Shown here piece by piece: positions 23,544 through 32,328 of a stretch of 64,000 nt of DNA (positions within the stretch are counted from its first letter, which is position 1; the number at the start of each line of letters is the position of its first letter). A program made the translations under genes and the position numbers. Origin of the DNA: Azospirillum sp. TSO22-1 (GTDB lineage: Bacteria; Pseudomonadota; Alphaproteobacteria; Azospirillales; Azospirillaceae). The stretch spans positions 30,621 through 94,620 of the forward strand of contig NZ_LGQZ01000101.1 of NCBI RefSeq assembly GCF_003116015.1, given 5' to 3'. Under the pieces are notes generated by a model, which made no database searches, was not told the DNA's origin, and saw nothing but the letters and a program-made list of their open reading frames with translations.

Positions 23544-24563
23544 TTACTTCCACCCGGCGCGGTCCATGATCCGCAGCGCCTGGTCGTTGTGATCGAGGTA
23601 GGACGCGGCGTTCAGCGGGTCCTGCTTGAAGGCCCCCAGCGCCGCCAGCGCCGGGTGCGGCTGCACCGCCGGGTTGACCGGGAACTCCATGTTGCTGTCG
23701 GCGAAGGCGCGCTGCGCCTCGGGCGAGGCCATGAACTCCAGCAGCTTGACGGCGTCGGCGCGGTGCGGGGCGGTCTTGACGACGCCGGCGCCGCTGAGGT
23801 TGACGTGCGTGCCGCGGTTGCCCTGGTTCGGGAAGATGGCGCCGACCTTCTTCGCCACCTCCTGCTCGTCCGGCTTCGACGAGGTCAGCAGCTTGCCGAG
23901 GTAGTAGGAGTTGGAGAGCGCCACGTCGCCCTCGCCGGCGGCCACCGCCTTGATCTGGTCGGTGTCGCCGCCCTTCGGCGCGCGGGCGAAGTTGGCGACC
24001 AGGCCCTTGGCCCACTCCTCGGTCTTGGCCTCGCCGTTGGCGGCGACCATCGAGGCGGTCAGGGCGAGGTTGTACGGGTGGGTGCCGCTGCGGGTCAGCA
24101 CGCGGCCCTTCCACACCGGCTTGGCGAGGTCCTCGTAGTCCTTGATGTCCTCGGGCTTCACGCGGTCCTTGGCGTAGACGATGACGCGCGCGCGCATCGA
24201 CAGGCCGTACCACGTGCCGTCGGCGCCGCGCAGGTTGGGCGGGACCACCTTGTCGAGGAACTCGGACTTGGCCGGGGCGAGCAGCCCCTCGCGGGCGGCC
24301 AGCGCGAGGCGGCCGGCGTCCACGGTGATGAAGAGGTCGGCCGGGCTGCTGGCGCCCTCGGCCTTGAGGCGCTGGATCAGCTCGTCGTGGTTGCCCTCGA
24401 TGACGTTGACCTTGATCCCGGTCTTCGCGGTGAAGGCCTCGTAGATCGCCTTGTCGGTGTTGTAGTGGCGCGAGTTGTAGATGTTCACTTCCTGGGCCTG
24501 CGCCCCGGCGCACACACCGATGCCGGCCAGAAGCGCCAGCGCACCAATCTTTGAACGAAGCAT
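23544..24563 (-). CDS. fbpA: Iron(III) ABC transporter substrate-binding protein (FbpA type)
   Basis: The 339-residue precursor has a signal peptide (LRSKIGALALLAGIGVCAGAQA, split by an AQA cleavage site) and then EVNIYNSRHYNTDKAIYEAF, the opening of FutA/FbpA-type ferric-binding proteins. The tyrosines that ligate Fe(III) in this group are present in the first domain and in SNSYYLGKLL. It should collect ferric iron in the periplasm and hand it to the permease. The start at 24563 follows CGGAGA. A strong Fur box lies 13-31 bp upstream, so the gene is expected to be induced by iron limitation. Confidence 0.93.
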   Translation of the reverse strand: MLRSKIGALALLAGIGVCAGAQAQEVNIYNSRHYNTDKAIYEAFTAKTGIKVNVIEGNHDELIQRLKAEGASSPADLFITVDAGRLALAAREGLLAPAKSEFLDKVVPPNLRGADGTWYGLSMRARVIVYAKDRVKPEDIKDYEDLAKPVWKGRVLTRSGTHPYNLALTASMVAANGEAKTEEWAKGLVANFARAPKGGDTDQIKAVAAGEGDVALSNSYYLGKLLTSSKPDEQEVAKKVGAIFPNQGNRGTHVNLSGAGVVKTAPHRADAVKLLEFMASPEAQRAFADSNMEFPVNPAVQPHPALAALGAFKQDPLNAASYLDHNDQALRIMDRAGWK

Positions 24564-24575
24564 TCTCCGACCTCT

Positions 24576-24594
24576 GCAATTGCAAATCATTATC
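24576..24594 (-). promoter_or_regulatory. Fur box upstream of the iron-binding protein gene
   Basis: Compared with the classical 19-base Fur consensus (GATAATGATAATCATTATC) this site matches at 14 positions, and the half AATCATTATC is exact. It sits in the short gap between the permease gene and the fbpA start and overlaps the expected promoter. Confidence 0.7.
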
Positions 24595-24669
24595 ACTTGT
24601 TTAGTGATAGCAGGTCGGGCGGGGAGTGTCGAGAGTGGTCTTGGCGATGCGGCGGGGCGTCGCACGGGA

Positions 24670-26346
24670 TTATTGGCGATGCCCCGGCCTGGAGGAATTC
24701 AGCGACCGGCTCAGCAGGATCACCGGCAGCAGGCCGACCAGCACGATGATCAGCGCCGGCAGGGCGGCGGCGTCCAGGCGCTCGGTGGAGGCCATGCGGA
24801 AGGCTTCGACGGCCAGGGTGTCGAAGTTGAAGGGCCGCAGGATCATCGTCGCCGGCAGTTCCTTCATGATGTCGACGAACACCAGCAGCGCGGCGCTGAG
24901 GATGCTGGCGCGCAGCAGCGGCACCTGCACCAGGAACAGCACCTGCACCGGCCCGCTGCCCAGCGAGCGCGCCGCCCCCTCGATGTTCGGGCTGACCTTG
25001 GCGAACCCCGATTCGAGCGGCCCGTAGGCGACCTGGAAGAAGCGGATCAGGTAGCCGTAGAGGATGCCGAACACCGTGGCGCCCAGCAGCGCGCCGGTCG
25101 GCAGGTCGAACCATGCGCCCACGGCGCCGATGCAGATCAGGATGCCCACGGCGATCACCGTGCCCGGCGTGGCGTAGCCCAGCGTGGCGACGCGCGCGGC
25201 GACGGCGGCCAGCCGGCTGCGCTCGCTGCGCACGCCGTGGATCACCGCCAGCCCGACCGCCACCACCACCACCGCGCCCGACGCCGCCAGCATGAAGCTG
25301 TTCAGCGCCGGCTTGGCGATGGCGGTGTCCCACGCCTCGTCGCCGCCCAGCCAGATCAGCCGCAGCAGGATGGCCGCCGGCAGCACGAAGCCGAAGAACA
25401 CCGGCGCGCCGCACACCAGCCACGCCAGCGCCGTGCGCGCCGGCCCAAGGCGGACGGTGGGCAGCGCCCGGTACTTGTTGGTGGTCTGGTGGAAGCGCAT
25501 GCGCCCGCGGCTGACCCGCTCCAGCGCCACCACCAGCACGACGAACAGCAGCAGGAGCGAGGCCAGCTGCGCCGCCGCCACCGGGCTGGCCAGCGCGAAC
25601 CACGTGCGGTAGATGCCCACCGTGAAGGTGTCGATGCCGAAGTACTTCACCGCGCCGAAGTCGGCCAGCGTCTCCATCAGCGCGTAGCCGACCCCCGCCG
25701 CCAGCGCCGGCCGGGCCAGCGGCAGGGCGACGCGCCAGAAGGTGCCGAACGGCGTGGCGCCCAGCGTGCGGCTGACCTCCAGCACGCAGGCCGACTGCTC
25801 CAGGAACGCCGAGCGGGCGAGCACGTACACGTACGGGTACAGCACCGCCGACAGCACGAACGCCGCGCCGCCCAGCGAATGGATCTCCGGGAACCAGTAG
25901 TCCGCCTTGCGCCAGCCGAAGGCGGCGCGCAGCGCCGTCTGCAGCGGGCCGGTGAACTGGAAGAAGTCGGTGTAGGTGTACGCCAGCACGTACGCCGGCA
26001 TCGCCAGCGGCAGCAGCAGGGCCCATTGCAGCACCGACCGGCCGCGGAACTCGTGCATGGTGACCGCCCAGGCGCAGGCGACGCCGGTGACCAGCGTCAT
26101 CAGCGCCACCAGCACCAGCAGGGCCAGCGTGTTGACCACGTAGTCGGGCAGCACGGTGGAGGCGAGGTGGGCCCACAGCCCGCCGCTCGACCCGGTCAGC
26201 GCCTGCGAGAACACCGCCGCGATGGGCGCGGCGATCACCGTCGCGAGGCCGACCGACACCAGCGTGCCCCAGCCGGTGCCTGCGACAATGCGTCTTACTC
26301 GCAATCCGAGGCCGAAACCGTCCCGCCTGTTGCCGGCGACCGACAT
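24670..26346 (-). CDS. fbpB: Iron(III) ABC transporter permease, duplicated (FbpB type)
   Basis: The 558-residue membrane protein contains two fused BPD_transp_1 halves with about 12 membrane segments. The coupling-loop motifs EAA---G are seen as EVSRTLGATPFGTFWRVALPL in the first half and EGAARSLGSGPVQVLFLVQVPL in the second (two shorter blocks each). It transports ferric iron across the inner membrane with FbpA and FbpC. The start at 26346 has AAGGAGCGCTTCC. Unusually, it lies upstream of the Fur box, only 11 bp after aroC, so it may be transcribed with aroC and not under the same control as the other two subunits. Confidence 0.92.
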   Translation of the reverse strand: MSVAGNRRDGFGLGLRVRRIVAGTGWGTLVSVGLATVIAAPIAAVFSQALTGSSGGLWAHLASTVLPDYVVNTLALLVLVALMTLVTGVACAWAVTMHEFRGRSVLQWALLLPLAMPAYVLAYTYTDFFQFTGPLQTALRAAFGWRKADYWFPEIHSLGGAAFVLSAVLYPYVYVLARSAFLEQSACVLEVSRTLGATPFGTFWRVALPLARPALAAGVGYALMETLADFGAVKYFGIDTFTVGIYRTWFALASPVAAAQLASLLLLFVVLVVALERVSRGRMRFHQTTNKYRALPTVRLGPARTALAWLVCGAPVFFGFVLPAAILLRLIWLGGDEAWDTAIAKPALNSFMLAASGAVVVVAVGLAVIHGVRSERSRLAAVAARVATLGYATPGTVIAVGILICIGAVGAWFDLPTGALLGATVFGILYGYLIRFFQVAYGPLESGFAKVSPNIEGAARSLGSGPVQVLFLVQVPLLRASILSAALLVFVDIMKELPATMILRPFNFDTLAVEAFRMASTERLDAAALPALIIVLVGLLPVILLSRSLNSSRPGHRQ

Positions 26347-26357
26347 GGAAGCGCTCC

Positions 26358-27428
26358 TTACCGCGCGTACGCCTTCCAGCGCAGCCAGTGGTCGGCCAGA
26401 ACGCAGGCCATCATCGCCTCGCCCACGGGCACGGCGCGGATGCCGACGCAGGGGTCGTGGCGGCCCTTGGTGATCAGCTCGGTGTCGTGGCCGTCCAGGT
26501 CCACGGTCTGGCGCGGCACCAGGATCGAGCTGGTCGGCTTCACCGCGAAGCGCACCACCACGTCCTGGCCCGTGGAGATGCCGCCGAGGACGCCGCCGGC
26601 GTTGTTGGACAGGAAGCGCGGCGCGCCTTCGTTGCCGTGGCGCATCTCGTCGGCGTTCTCCTCGCCGGTCAGCGTCGCCGCCTCGAAGCCGTTGCCGATC
26701 TCCACGCCCTTGACCGCGTTGATGGTCATCATCGCGGCGGCGAGGTCGCTGTCGAGCTTGTCGTAGAGCGGTTCGCCCAGCCCGGCCGGCACGCCGGAGG
26801 CCACCACCTCGACCACCGCGCCGATGGAGGAGCCGGCCTTGCGGATGCCGTCCAGATAGTCGGCCCACAGCGCGGCGGTCTGCGCGTCCGGGCAGAAGAA
26901 CGGGTTGTTGCCGACCTCCGCCCAGTCCCAGCGCGACCGGTCCACCTTGTGCGGGCCGATCTGCACCAGCGCGCCGCGGATCGAGACGCCGGACACCACC
27001 TTGCGCGCCACCGCGCCGGCCGCGACGCGGCACGCCGTCTCGCGCGCCGAGGAACGGCCGCCGCCGCGATAGTCGCGGATGCCGTACTTGGCCTGGTAGG
27101 CGTAATCGGCGTGGCCGGGGCGGAACTTGCGCGCGATCTCGCCGTAGTCCTTGGAGCGCTGGTCGGTGTTCTCGATCATCAGCGAGACCGGCGTGCCGGT
27201 GGTCCTGCCCTCGAACACGCCGGAGAGGATCTTCACCTGATCCGGCTCCTGCCGTTGGGTGGTGTACTTGGACTGGCCGGGGCGGCGCTTGTCCAGCCAG
27301 GGCTGGATGTCGGCCTCCGTCAGGTCGAGCAGCGACGGGCAGCCATCCACCACCACGCCGATCGCCGGCCCGTGACTCTCGCCCCAGGTGGTGAAACGGA
27401 ACTGCTTGCCGAAGCTGTTGCCGGCCAT
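26358..27428 (-). CDS. aroC: Chorismate synthase
   Basis: The 356-residue enzyme converts EPSP to chorismate using reduced FMN, the last common step of aromatic amino acid synthesis. All signatures are present: FGKQFRFTTWGESHGPAIG at the start, the loop GGGRSSARETA, and FSNNAGGVLGGIS-like SNNAGGVLGGISTGQ. Length is normal. The start at 27428 (MAGNSFGKQ) is supported by a GGAGAACC-type region (leader reads GGGTTCTCCGATGGCC). It lies between fabI and the iron permease on the same strand; the palindromic element at 27466-27553 separates it from fabI. Confidence 0.97.
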   Translation of the reverse strand: MAGNSFGKQFRFTTWGESHGPAIGVVVDGCPSLLDLTEADIQPWLDKRRPGQSKYTTQRQEPDQVKILSGVFEGRTTGTPVSLMIENTDQRSKDYGEIARKFRPGHADYAYQAKYGIRDYRGGGRSSARETACRVAAGAVARKVVSGVSIRGALVQIGPHKVDRSRWDWAEVGNNPFFCPDAQTAALWADYLDGIRKAGSSIGAVVEVVASGVPAGLGEPLYDKLDSDLAAAMMTINAVKGVEIGNGFEAATLTGEENADEMRHGNEGAPRFLSNNAGGVLGGISTGQDVVVRFAVKPTSSILVPRQTVDLDGHDTELITKGRHDPCVGIRAVPVGEAMMACVLADHWLRWKAYAR

Positions 27429-27465
27429 CGGAGAACCCTCACACGCAATCCATCGCTCTCCCCCA

Positions 27466-27553
27466 CCGTCATCCCCGCGAAGGCGGGGATCCATAACTTC
27501 CGGTGAAGGAGCGCGGCGCGAAGCCTGGATCCCCGCCTTCGCGGGGATGACGG
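27466..27553. repeat. Dispersed palindromic element, copy 2
   Basis: The ends are the same as in copy 1 at 1073-1182 (CCGTCATCCCCGCGAAGGCG and its inverse) with a different 30 bp centre. Here the two arms are perfect inverses over about 27 bp including ATCCA/TGGAT. It lies between fabI and aroC, both leftward, and could attenuate read-through. Confidence 0.78.
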
Positions 27554-27599
27554 GTGGGGGAGGCGGTTGCCATCCCCACGCCCGCCGTAACCGCCGGTG

Positions 27600-28451
27600 C
27601 TACTCGGCCTTCGCCGCGGTGCCGCTCAGCCCGTTCAGCAGCTGGCCGACGGCCGCCGCCTCGTCCACGGCGACCATGCCGACGACGTGGTAGCCGCTGT
27701 CCACGTGCATCACCTCGCCGGTGACGCCGGCGCCCAGGTCGCTCAGCAGGAACAGGCCGGCGCCGCCGACCTCCTGGATGGTGACGTTGCGCTTCAGCGG
27801 CGCGTTCAGCTCGTTCCACTTGAGGATGTAGCGGAAGTCGCCGATGCCGCTGGCGGCCAGCGTCTTGATCGGGCCGGCGGAAATCGCGTTGACGCGGATG
27901 TTCCGGGCTCCCAGATCCACCGCGAGATAGCGTACGCTGGCCTCCAGGGCGGCCTTCGCCACGCCCATCACGTTGTAGTGCGGCATGACGCGCTCGGCGC
28001 CGTAGTAGGACAGCGTCAGCAGGCTGCCGCCGTCCGTCATCAGCGGCACGGCGCGCTGCGCCACCGCGGTGAAGGAGTAGGCGGAGATGTCCATCGTGCG
28101 GAGGAAGTTGCCGCGCGTGGTGTTGAGGTAGAGGCCGTCCAACTCGTTCTTGTCGGAAAACGCGATCGCATGCACCACGAAGTCGAGCTTGCCCCACTCC
28201 TTCTCGATCGCGGCGAAGGTCGCGTCGATGCTGGCCTCGTCGCTGACGTCGCAGGGCAGCACCAGCTTGGCGCCCACCGAATCGGCCAGCGGCTTGACGC
28301 GCTTCAGCAGCGCCTCGCCCTGGTAGGTGAAGGCAAGCTCCGCCCCCTGCTCGGAAAGCGCCGTGGCGATGCCCCAGGCGATCGAGCGGTCGTTGGCGAC
28401 GCCCATGATCAGGCCGCGCTTGCCCGCCATGAGCGGCTTCGGGTTGGACAT
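27600..28451 (-). CDS. fabI: Enoyl-ACP reductase (NADH)
   Basis: The 283-residue FabI reduces trans-2-enoyl-ACP in fatty acid elongation. The cofactor motif is GVANDRSIAWGIATAL. The active-site pattern Y-x6-Y-x6-K is seen in SYYGAERVMPHYNVMGVAK, and SAGPIKTLAASGI is the triclosan-side loop. The start at 28451 is divergent from the YihY gene with 107 bp between them. In this organism it is the expected essential ENR; no FabV or FabL signature is present. Confidence 0.97.
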   Translation of the reverse strand: MSNPKPLMAGKRGLIMGVANDRSIAWGIATALSEQGAELAFTYQGEALLKRVKPLADSVGAKLVLPCDVSDEASIDATFAAIEKEWGKLDFVVHAIAFSDKNELDGLYLNTTRGNFLRTMDISAYSFTAVAQRAVPLMTDGGSLLTLSYYGAERVMPHYNVMGVAKAALEASVRYLAVDLGARNIRVNAISAGPIKTLAASGIGDFRYILKWNELNAPLKRNVTIQEVGGAGLFLLSDLGAGVTGEVMHVDSGYHVVGMVAVDEAAAVGQLLNGLSGTAAKAE

Positions 28452-28558
28452 CCGGACCTCGTGACTAATATGGCCGATTTGAACGGCGGTTCAGGTATTT
28501 CGCGGCGCATCCTACACGAAAGACACGCCGGGTCAAACCGGCCGGGGGAGGACGTCCT

Positions 28559-29905
28559 ATGACGGAGCCGGCCGCGGCCAAGCCCTTCGTGGAGCGCCGG
28601 CGCAAGCCCAGGGTCGTGCGCATGGTGCGGGAGCTGTTCGGCTTCCTCGGCCACGCGGCGATGCGCTACTACAACGACAACTGCTTCCAGACGGCGGCGT
28701 CACTGACCTACACGACGCTGCTCGCCATCGTGCCGATCATGACCATCGGCTTCGCCATCTTCTCGGCGTTCCCGGCCTTCGCCGAGCTGCAGAAGCGCAT
28801 GCAGGAGCTGATCTTCCGCAACATGGTGCCGCAGATCGGCGACGCCATCCTGGAGTATCTCGGGCACTTCATGGCCAACGCCGGGCAGATGCCGATCTTC
28901 GGCGTCATCGGTCTGGCGGTCTCCGCGGTGCTGCTGATCTGGACCATCGAGGGCTCGTTCGCGTCCATCTGGCGGGTGAGGGAGCCGCGCTCGATGGTCA
29001 CGCGCATCCTCTCCTTCTGGGCCGTGGTGTCGCTGACCCCGCTGTTCGCCGGCGCCAGCCTGACGCTGTCCAGCCAGCTGTGGAACGCGCTGCGCATGGT
29101 CCACCTGGAGGAGCTGGCCGCCCCCGCCGCCGGGTTCAGCGGGCTGCTGCCGCTGCTGCTGCAATGGATCGGCTGCTCGCTGCTCTACCTCATCATCCCG
29201 AACCGCGCGGTGCTGTGGATGGACGCGGTGGGCGGCGGCGCGGTGGGCTCGCTGCTGCTGGAGGCGTCGAAGGCCGGCTTCGCCTGGTACATGCTGGAGT
29301 TCCCGGCCTACCAGACCATCTACGGCGCGCTGGCGACGGTGCCGATCTTCCTGTTCTGGCTGTACGTGGCGTGGTCCACCGTGCTGTTCGGCGCGGTCAT
29401 CACCGCCGGGCTGCCGGAATGGCGCGCCGGCAAGATCACCCGCGGCGGGCCGGAGGGGCTGCTGCCCGGCCAGCGCTTGGCGCTGGCGCTGGCGGTGCTG
29501 CACGAGCTGATGGACGCCAACCGCCTGGGCGTCGGCATGCGGCGGCGCACGCTGGTGCAGCGGGTGCCGGTGGGCGCGGTGCTGATCGACGGCATCCTCG
29601 AGCAGCTGCGCGACGCCCACTGGGTGGCGCACACCACGCGCGACGCCTGGGTGGTGACCCGCGACCTGACCGAGGCGACGCTGTTCGACTTGATGAAGGC
29701 GCTGGGCATCGGCCTGCGTGGCCCGGTGCGCAACATCGGCGGCCTGGAGCTGCCCTGGCAGGAGCGCACTGCCCAGCTGCTCGACGCCGCCGAGACCGCG
29801 CAGCAGGAGATCCTCGGCGTGCCGCTGAAGACGCTGCTGTCCGACCAAGAGCCCGGCGGCAGCGGCGCGGTGCCGCTGAGCGCGCGGCGGCGCTCCTCGT
29901 CGTGA
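28559..29905 (+). CDS. YihY-family inner membrane protein
   Basis: The 448-residue protein has the YihY (formerly 'RNase BN') membrane domain with about six helices in residues 35-290. Characteristic pieces are AASLTYTTLLAIVPIM near the N-terminus and VPIFLFWLYVAWSTVLFGAV near the end of the domain. A soluble C-terminal domain of about 150 residues (winged-helix-like, RLALALAVLHELMDANR) follows. The biochemical role of the family is not settled; the old RNase claim is considered wrong. It is divergent from fabI and preceded by GGGGGAGGACGTCCT. Confidence 0.9.
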   Translation: MTEPAAAKPFVERRRKPRVVRMVRELFGFLGHAAMRYYNDNCFQTAASLTYTTLLAIVPIMTIGFAIFSAFPAFAELQKRMQELIFRNMVPQIGDAILEYLGHFMANAGQMPIFGVIGLAVSAVLLIWTIEGSFASIWRVREPRSMVTRILSFWAVVSLTPLFAGASLTLSSQLWNALRMVHLEELAAPAAGFSGLLPLLLQWIGCSLLYLIIPNRAVLWMDAVGGGAVGSLLLEASKAGFAWYMLEFPAYQTIYGALATVPIFLFWLYVAWSTVLFGAVITAGLPEWRAGKITRGGPEGLLPGQRLALALAVLHELMDANRLGVGMRRRTLVQRVPVGAVLIDGILEQLRDAHWVAHTTRDAWVVTRDLTEATLFDLMKALGIGLRGPVRNIGGLELPWQERTAQLLDAAETAQQEILGVPLKTLLSDQEPGGSGAVPLSARRRSSS

Positions 29906-29925
29906 CCGGTCACGGGGATAACATT

Positions 29926-29939
29926 TGAACAGCTGTTCA
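29926..29939. promoter_or_regulatory. 14-bp perfect palindrome upstream of mntP
   Basis: TGAACAGCTGTTCA is self-complementary and lies 50 bp before the mntP start and 20 bp after the YihY stop. The size and symmetry fit a dimeric repressor site (for example a TetR-type regulator). No manganese riboswitch signature is present in this gap. Confidence 0.45.
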
Positions 29940-29988
29940 TAGTCTGATAGCCATGGCCGCGTCCCTACCCCTTTCGCGCGCCGGGTTC

Positions 29989-30546
29989 ATGAGCTACGCC
30001 ACCGCCCTGATCCTCGCCTTCAGCCTGTCCATGGACTCCTTTGCCGCCGCGCTCGGCACCGGCGCGGTGCTGCGCCGTCCCGGCGTGGGCGAGGCGCTGC
30101 GCGTCGGCGCGATGTTCGGCGGGGTGCAACTGGCGACCCCGCTGATCGGCTTCGCGCTCGGCCTGACCTTCGCCGCGTACGTCGAGGCGGTGGACCACTG
30201 GATCGCCTTCCTGCTGCTACTCGGCGTCGGCGGCAAGATGCTGTGGGAGAGCTTTTCCGACGCGGAGGACGACTCGCCGAACGGCCGGCTGGCGCTGGGC
30301 CAGCTGTTCCTGATGGCGGTGGCGACCTCCATCGACGCCGCCGCGGTGGGCGTGTCGCTGGCGGTGGTGGACGTGGACATCGTCGGCACCTGCCTGCTGA
30401 TCGGCCTGGTGACCTTCGGCATGGCCTCGGGCGGCGTCCTGATGGGCCGCGCGGCGGGGCCGCTGTTCGGCAAGCGGGCGGAGCTGGTCGGCGGCCTGGG
30501 GCTGATCGCGATCGGCGTGAAGATCCTGGTCGAGCACACGATGTGA
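29989..30546 (+). CDS. mntP: Manganese efflux pump MntP
   Basis: The 185-residue membrane protein has six predicted helices and the family motifs with paired Asp residues, LSMDSFAAALGTGA in helix 1 and ATSIDAAAVGVSLA in helix 4. It exports Mn(II) and protects from manganese stress. I prefer the ATG at 29989 because the family starts shortly before the LSMD motif; an ATG at 29953 would add 12 residues. It is monocistronic and converges on the CbpA-like gene across three consecutive hairpins. Confidence 0.92.
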   Translation: MSYATALILAFSLSMDSFAAALGTGAVLRRPGVGEALRVGAMFGGVQLATPLIGFALGLTFAAYVEAVDHWIAFLLLLGVGGKMLWESFSDAEDDSPNGRLALGQLFLMAVATSIDAAAVGVSLAVVDVDIVGTCLLIGLVTFGMASGGVLMGRAAGPLFGKRAELVGGLGLIAIGVKILVEHTM

Positions 30547-30586
30547 TACGGCCGGCGCCTGAAGGCGTCGTCCGCATCACCCTATC

Positions 30587-30684
30587 GATCAATGCTATCG
30601 CATTGATCTGTCGGGTTTGGCCGGCGGCGCTCACTGGCAGTGATCATGCGCCGCCGGTATGAGGGGGGGCGCCTTGCGGCGCCC
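30587..30684. terminator. Three consecutive hairpins between mntP and the co-chaperone gene
   Basis: Hairpin 1 (30587-30608) has nine-base arms GATCAATGC/GCATTGATC. Hairpin 2 (30621-30657) has ten-base arms CCGGCGGCGC/GCGCCGCCGG and a nested TCACTG-G-CAGTGA. Hairpin 3 (30667-30684) is GGGCGCC-TTGC-GGCGCCC and touches the stop codon of the leftward gene. They probably terminate both converging transcripts. The nested second one looks more like a small dispersed palindrome. Confidence 0.6.
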
Positions 30685-31640
30685 TATTCCAGCCCCGCCT
30701 TCCTGCGCACGTCGTAGCTGCGCGTCTTCGACCACTTTTCCATGAACTGGACCAGTTCGGCGTCCGGCGGGTCGGGCAGGACGACCTTCAGCTTGACGTA
30801 CTGGTCGCCGGCCGCCTTGGTCTTCTGGCTGACCACGCCCTTGCCGCGCAGGCGCAGCGTGGAGCCGGTGTTGGACCCCGGCGGCACCTTCACCGCCACC
30901 GGGCCGCTCACCGTCGGCACGCGGATGGTGGCGCCGAGCACCGCCTCGTTCAGGGTGATCGGCACCTCGACGTGGATGTCGCCGTCCTGGCGGGTGAAGT
31001 GCGGGTGCGGCTCGACGTGCACCTCGACGATGGCGTCGCCGGCCGGCGCCCCGCCCAGGCCGTTCAGGCCCTGGCCCTTCAGGCGCAGCTTCTGCTCGTT
31101 CTCGGTGCCGGGCGGGATGGCGACGTCGATGCTCTTGCCGTTCGACAGGCTGATGCGCCGCTTGGTACCGTTGGCGGCCTCCAGGAACGGCACGGTGACC
31201 GAGTACGCGATGTCGGTGCCGCGCGCCTTGGCGCCGCCCGAGGCCCCGGCCCCGGCGCCCGGCCGCTTGCGTCCGCCGAACAGGTCGGAGAACCAGTCGT
31301 CGCCCCAGGCGCCGGCACCCTCGTCCGCCGCGCCGGCCCCGCCGCCCGGCGCGTGGGCGCGCGAGCGGGCGCCGTGCGCGGAGCGGCCGCCGAAACCGGC
31401 GTGCCGCTCGTTGCCGGACGCGTCCACCTCGCCGCGGTCGTACCGGGCGCGCTTCACGGGATCGGACAGCAGCGCGTAGGCCGCCGAGATCTCCTTGAAG
31501 CGCTCCTCGTTGCCGGGATGTCCCGGCTTGAGGTCGGGGTGGTGCTGCTTGGCGAGCCTGCGATACGCCTTCTTGATGTCGTCGGCGCTGTCGCCTTTGG
31601 TCACGCCGAGGACGGTGTAGGGATCGCGAATCTGGGCCAC
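30684..31640 (-). CDS. DnaJ-class co-chaperone, CbpA-like (no zinc finger)
   Basis: The 318-residue protein has an N-terminal J domain (residues 5-70) with the HPD tripeptide in KQHHPDLKPG, a Gly/Ala-rich linker with GGRSAHGARS and DDWFSDLFGG, and the two beta-barrel substrate-binding domains ending in DAELVQFMEKW. The four CxxCxGxG repeats of true DnaJ are missing, so it is of the CbpA/DnaJ type II class. It should stimulate DnaK and deliver unfolded clients. It is leftward, 55 bp beyond the small lipoprotein gene start region. Confidence 0.93.
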   Translation of the reverse strand: MAQIRDPYTVLGVTKGDSADDIKKAYRRLAKQHHPDLKPGHPGNEERFKEISAAYALLSDPVKRARYDRGEVDASGNERHAGFGGRSAHGARSRAHAPGGGAGAADEGAGAWGDDWFSDLFGGRKRPGAGAGASGGAKARGTDIAYSVTVPFLEAANGTKRRISLSNGKSIDVAIPPGTENEQKLRLKGQGLNGLGGAPAGDAIVEVHVEPHPHFTRQDGDIHVEVPITLNEAVLGATIRVPTVSGPVAVKVPPGSNTGSTLRLRGKGVVSQKTKAAGDQYVKLKVVLPDPPDAELVQFMEKWSKTRSYDVRRKAGLE

Positions 31641-31695
31641 GAGCAGACTGTTCCTTTACCCCGGCCGGGGCCTTGAATGCCGATCGGCTGGCCGA

Positions 31696-32157
31696 TCAGC
31701 TGTTGGTGACGATCTTCCACGCACCGTCCGCCTGCTTGCAAGCGGTTCCGTAGATCAGCTCCGTCTGGTTGGCGACGGTGACCGTCTGCTGGTACTCCCG
31801 GCAGTAGGTGCCGGCGGAGTTGTAGCCCTCGCGGGTGCTGGTGATGGTGCCGGAGTTGCCGGTCTGCGGGTTGTTCCAGAAGATGCGCTCGCCGACCGGG
31901 GCGGCGTAGGCGCGCTTCGCGGCGGCCTCGGCCTGCGGCAGGTCGGCCTGCTCGATCTTCGCCTCCTTGCCGATGAAGGCGCCCAGCATGGTGGCGGTGC
32001 CGCTCTGCGCCAGCTTCTGGTTGGCGGAGGCGCCGTACTGCGAGTTGATCACACCCCCGAAGGTGTTGGCGGGATTGCTCGCGGTCTCCTTGGTGGTGGA
32101 CTGGCAGCCGGCCAGCAGGGCCGCGGCCGCGAGCACGGGGATGAACGTCTTGAACAT
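31696..32157 (-). CDS. Surface-antigen-type lipoprotein
   Basis: The 153-residue precursor has a lipoprotein signal (FIPVLAAAALLAGCQS) with the acylated cysteine at position 18. The mature part starts with a Gly/Ala-containing segment and ends with GTITSTREGYNSAGTYCREY followed by a short Trp-containing end (DGAWKIV). This ending is that of the small alphaproteobacterial outer-membrane surface antigens related to the rickettsial 17-kDa antigen. It is probably anchored in the outer membrane. It is divergent from pdxH, with 171 bp between the starts. Confidence 0.85.
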   Translation of the reverse strand: MFKTFIPVLAAAALLAGCQSTTKETASNPANTFGGVINSQYGASANQKLAQSGTATMLGAFIGKEAKIEQADLPQAEAAAKRAYAAPVGERIFWNNPQTGNSGTITSTREGYNSAGTYCREYQQTVTVANQTELIYGTACKQADGAWKIVTNS

Positions 32158-32328
32158 GGTGCCTGCCTCGAACTGTTGCCTGCGTCGCTTTTTCATGGGC
32201 GCCATCCGCAATTGGAGCGCCCCCGTCCCGACGGACAGTGATATATGCGAACGCACGCTATCTGTGAATTGCGACGACGCTGTGATCAAGCGTCTTGCAT
32301 CGGAGAGCGCCGAAAGGCTGGGCGGGAG

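Noticed and set aside
30546..30684. Manganese riboswitch linked to mntP
   Set aside because: The hairpins lie downstream of mntP, between converging genes, and none of the conserved loops of that riboswitch is present.
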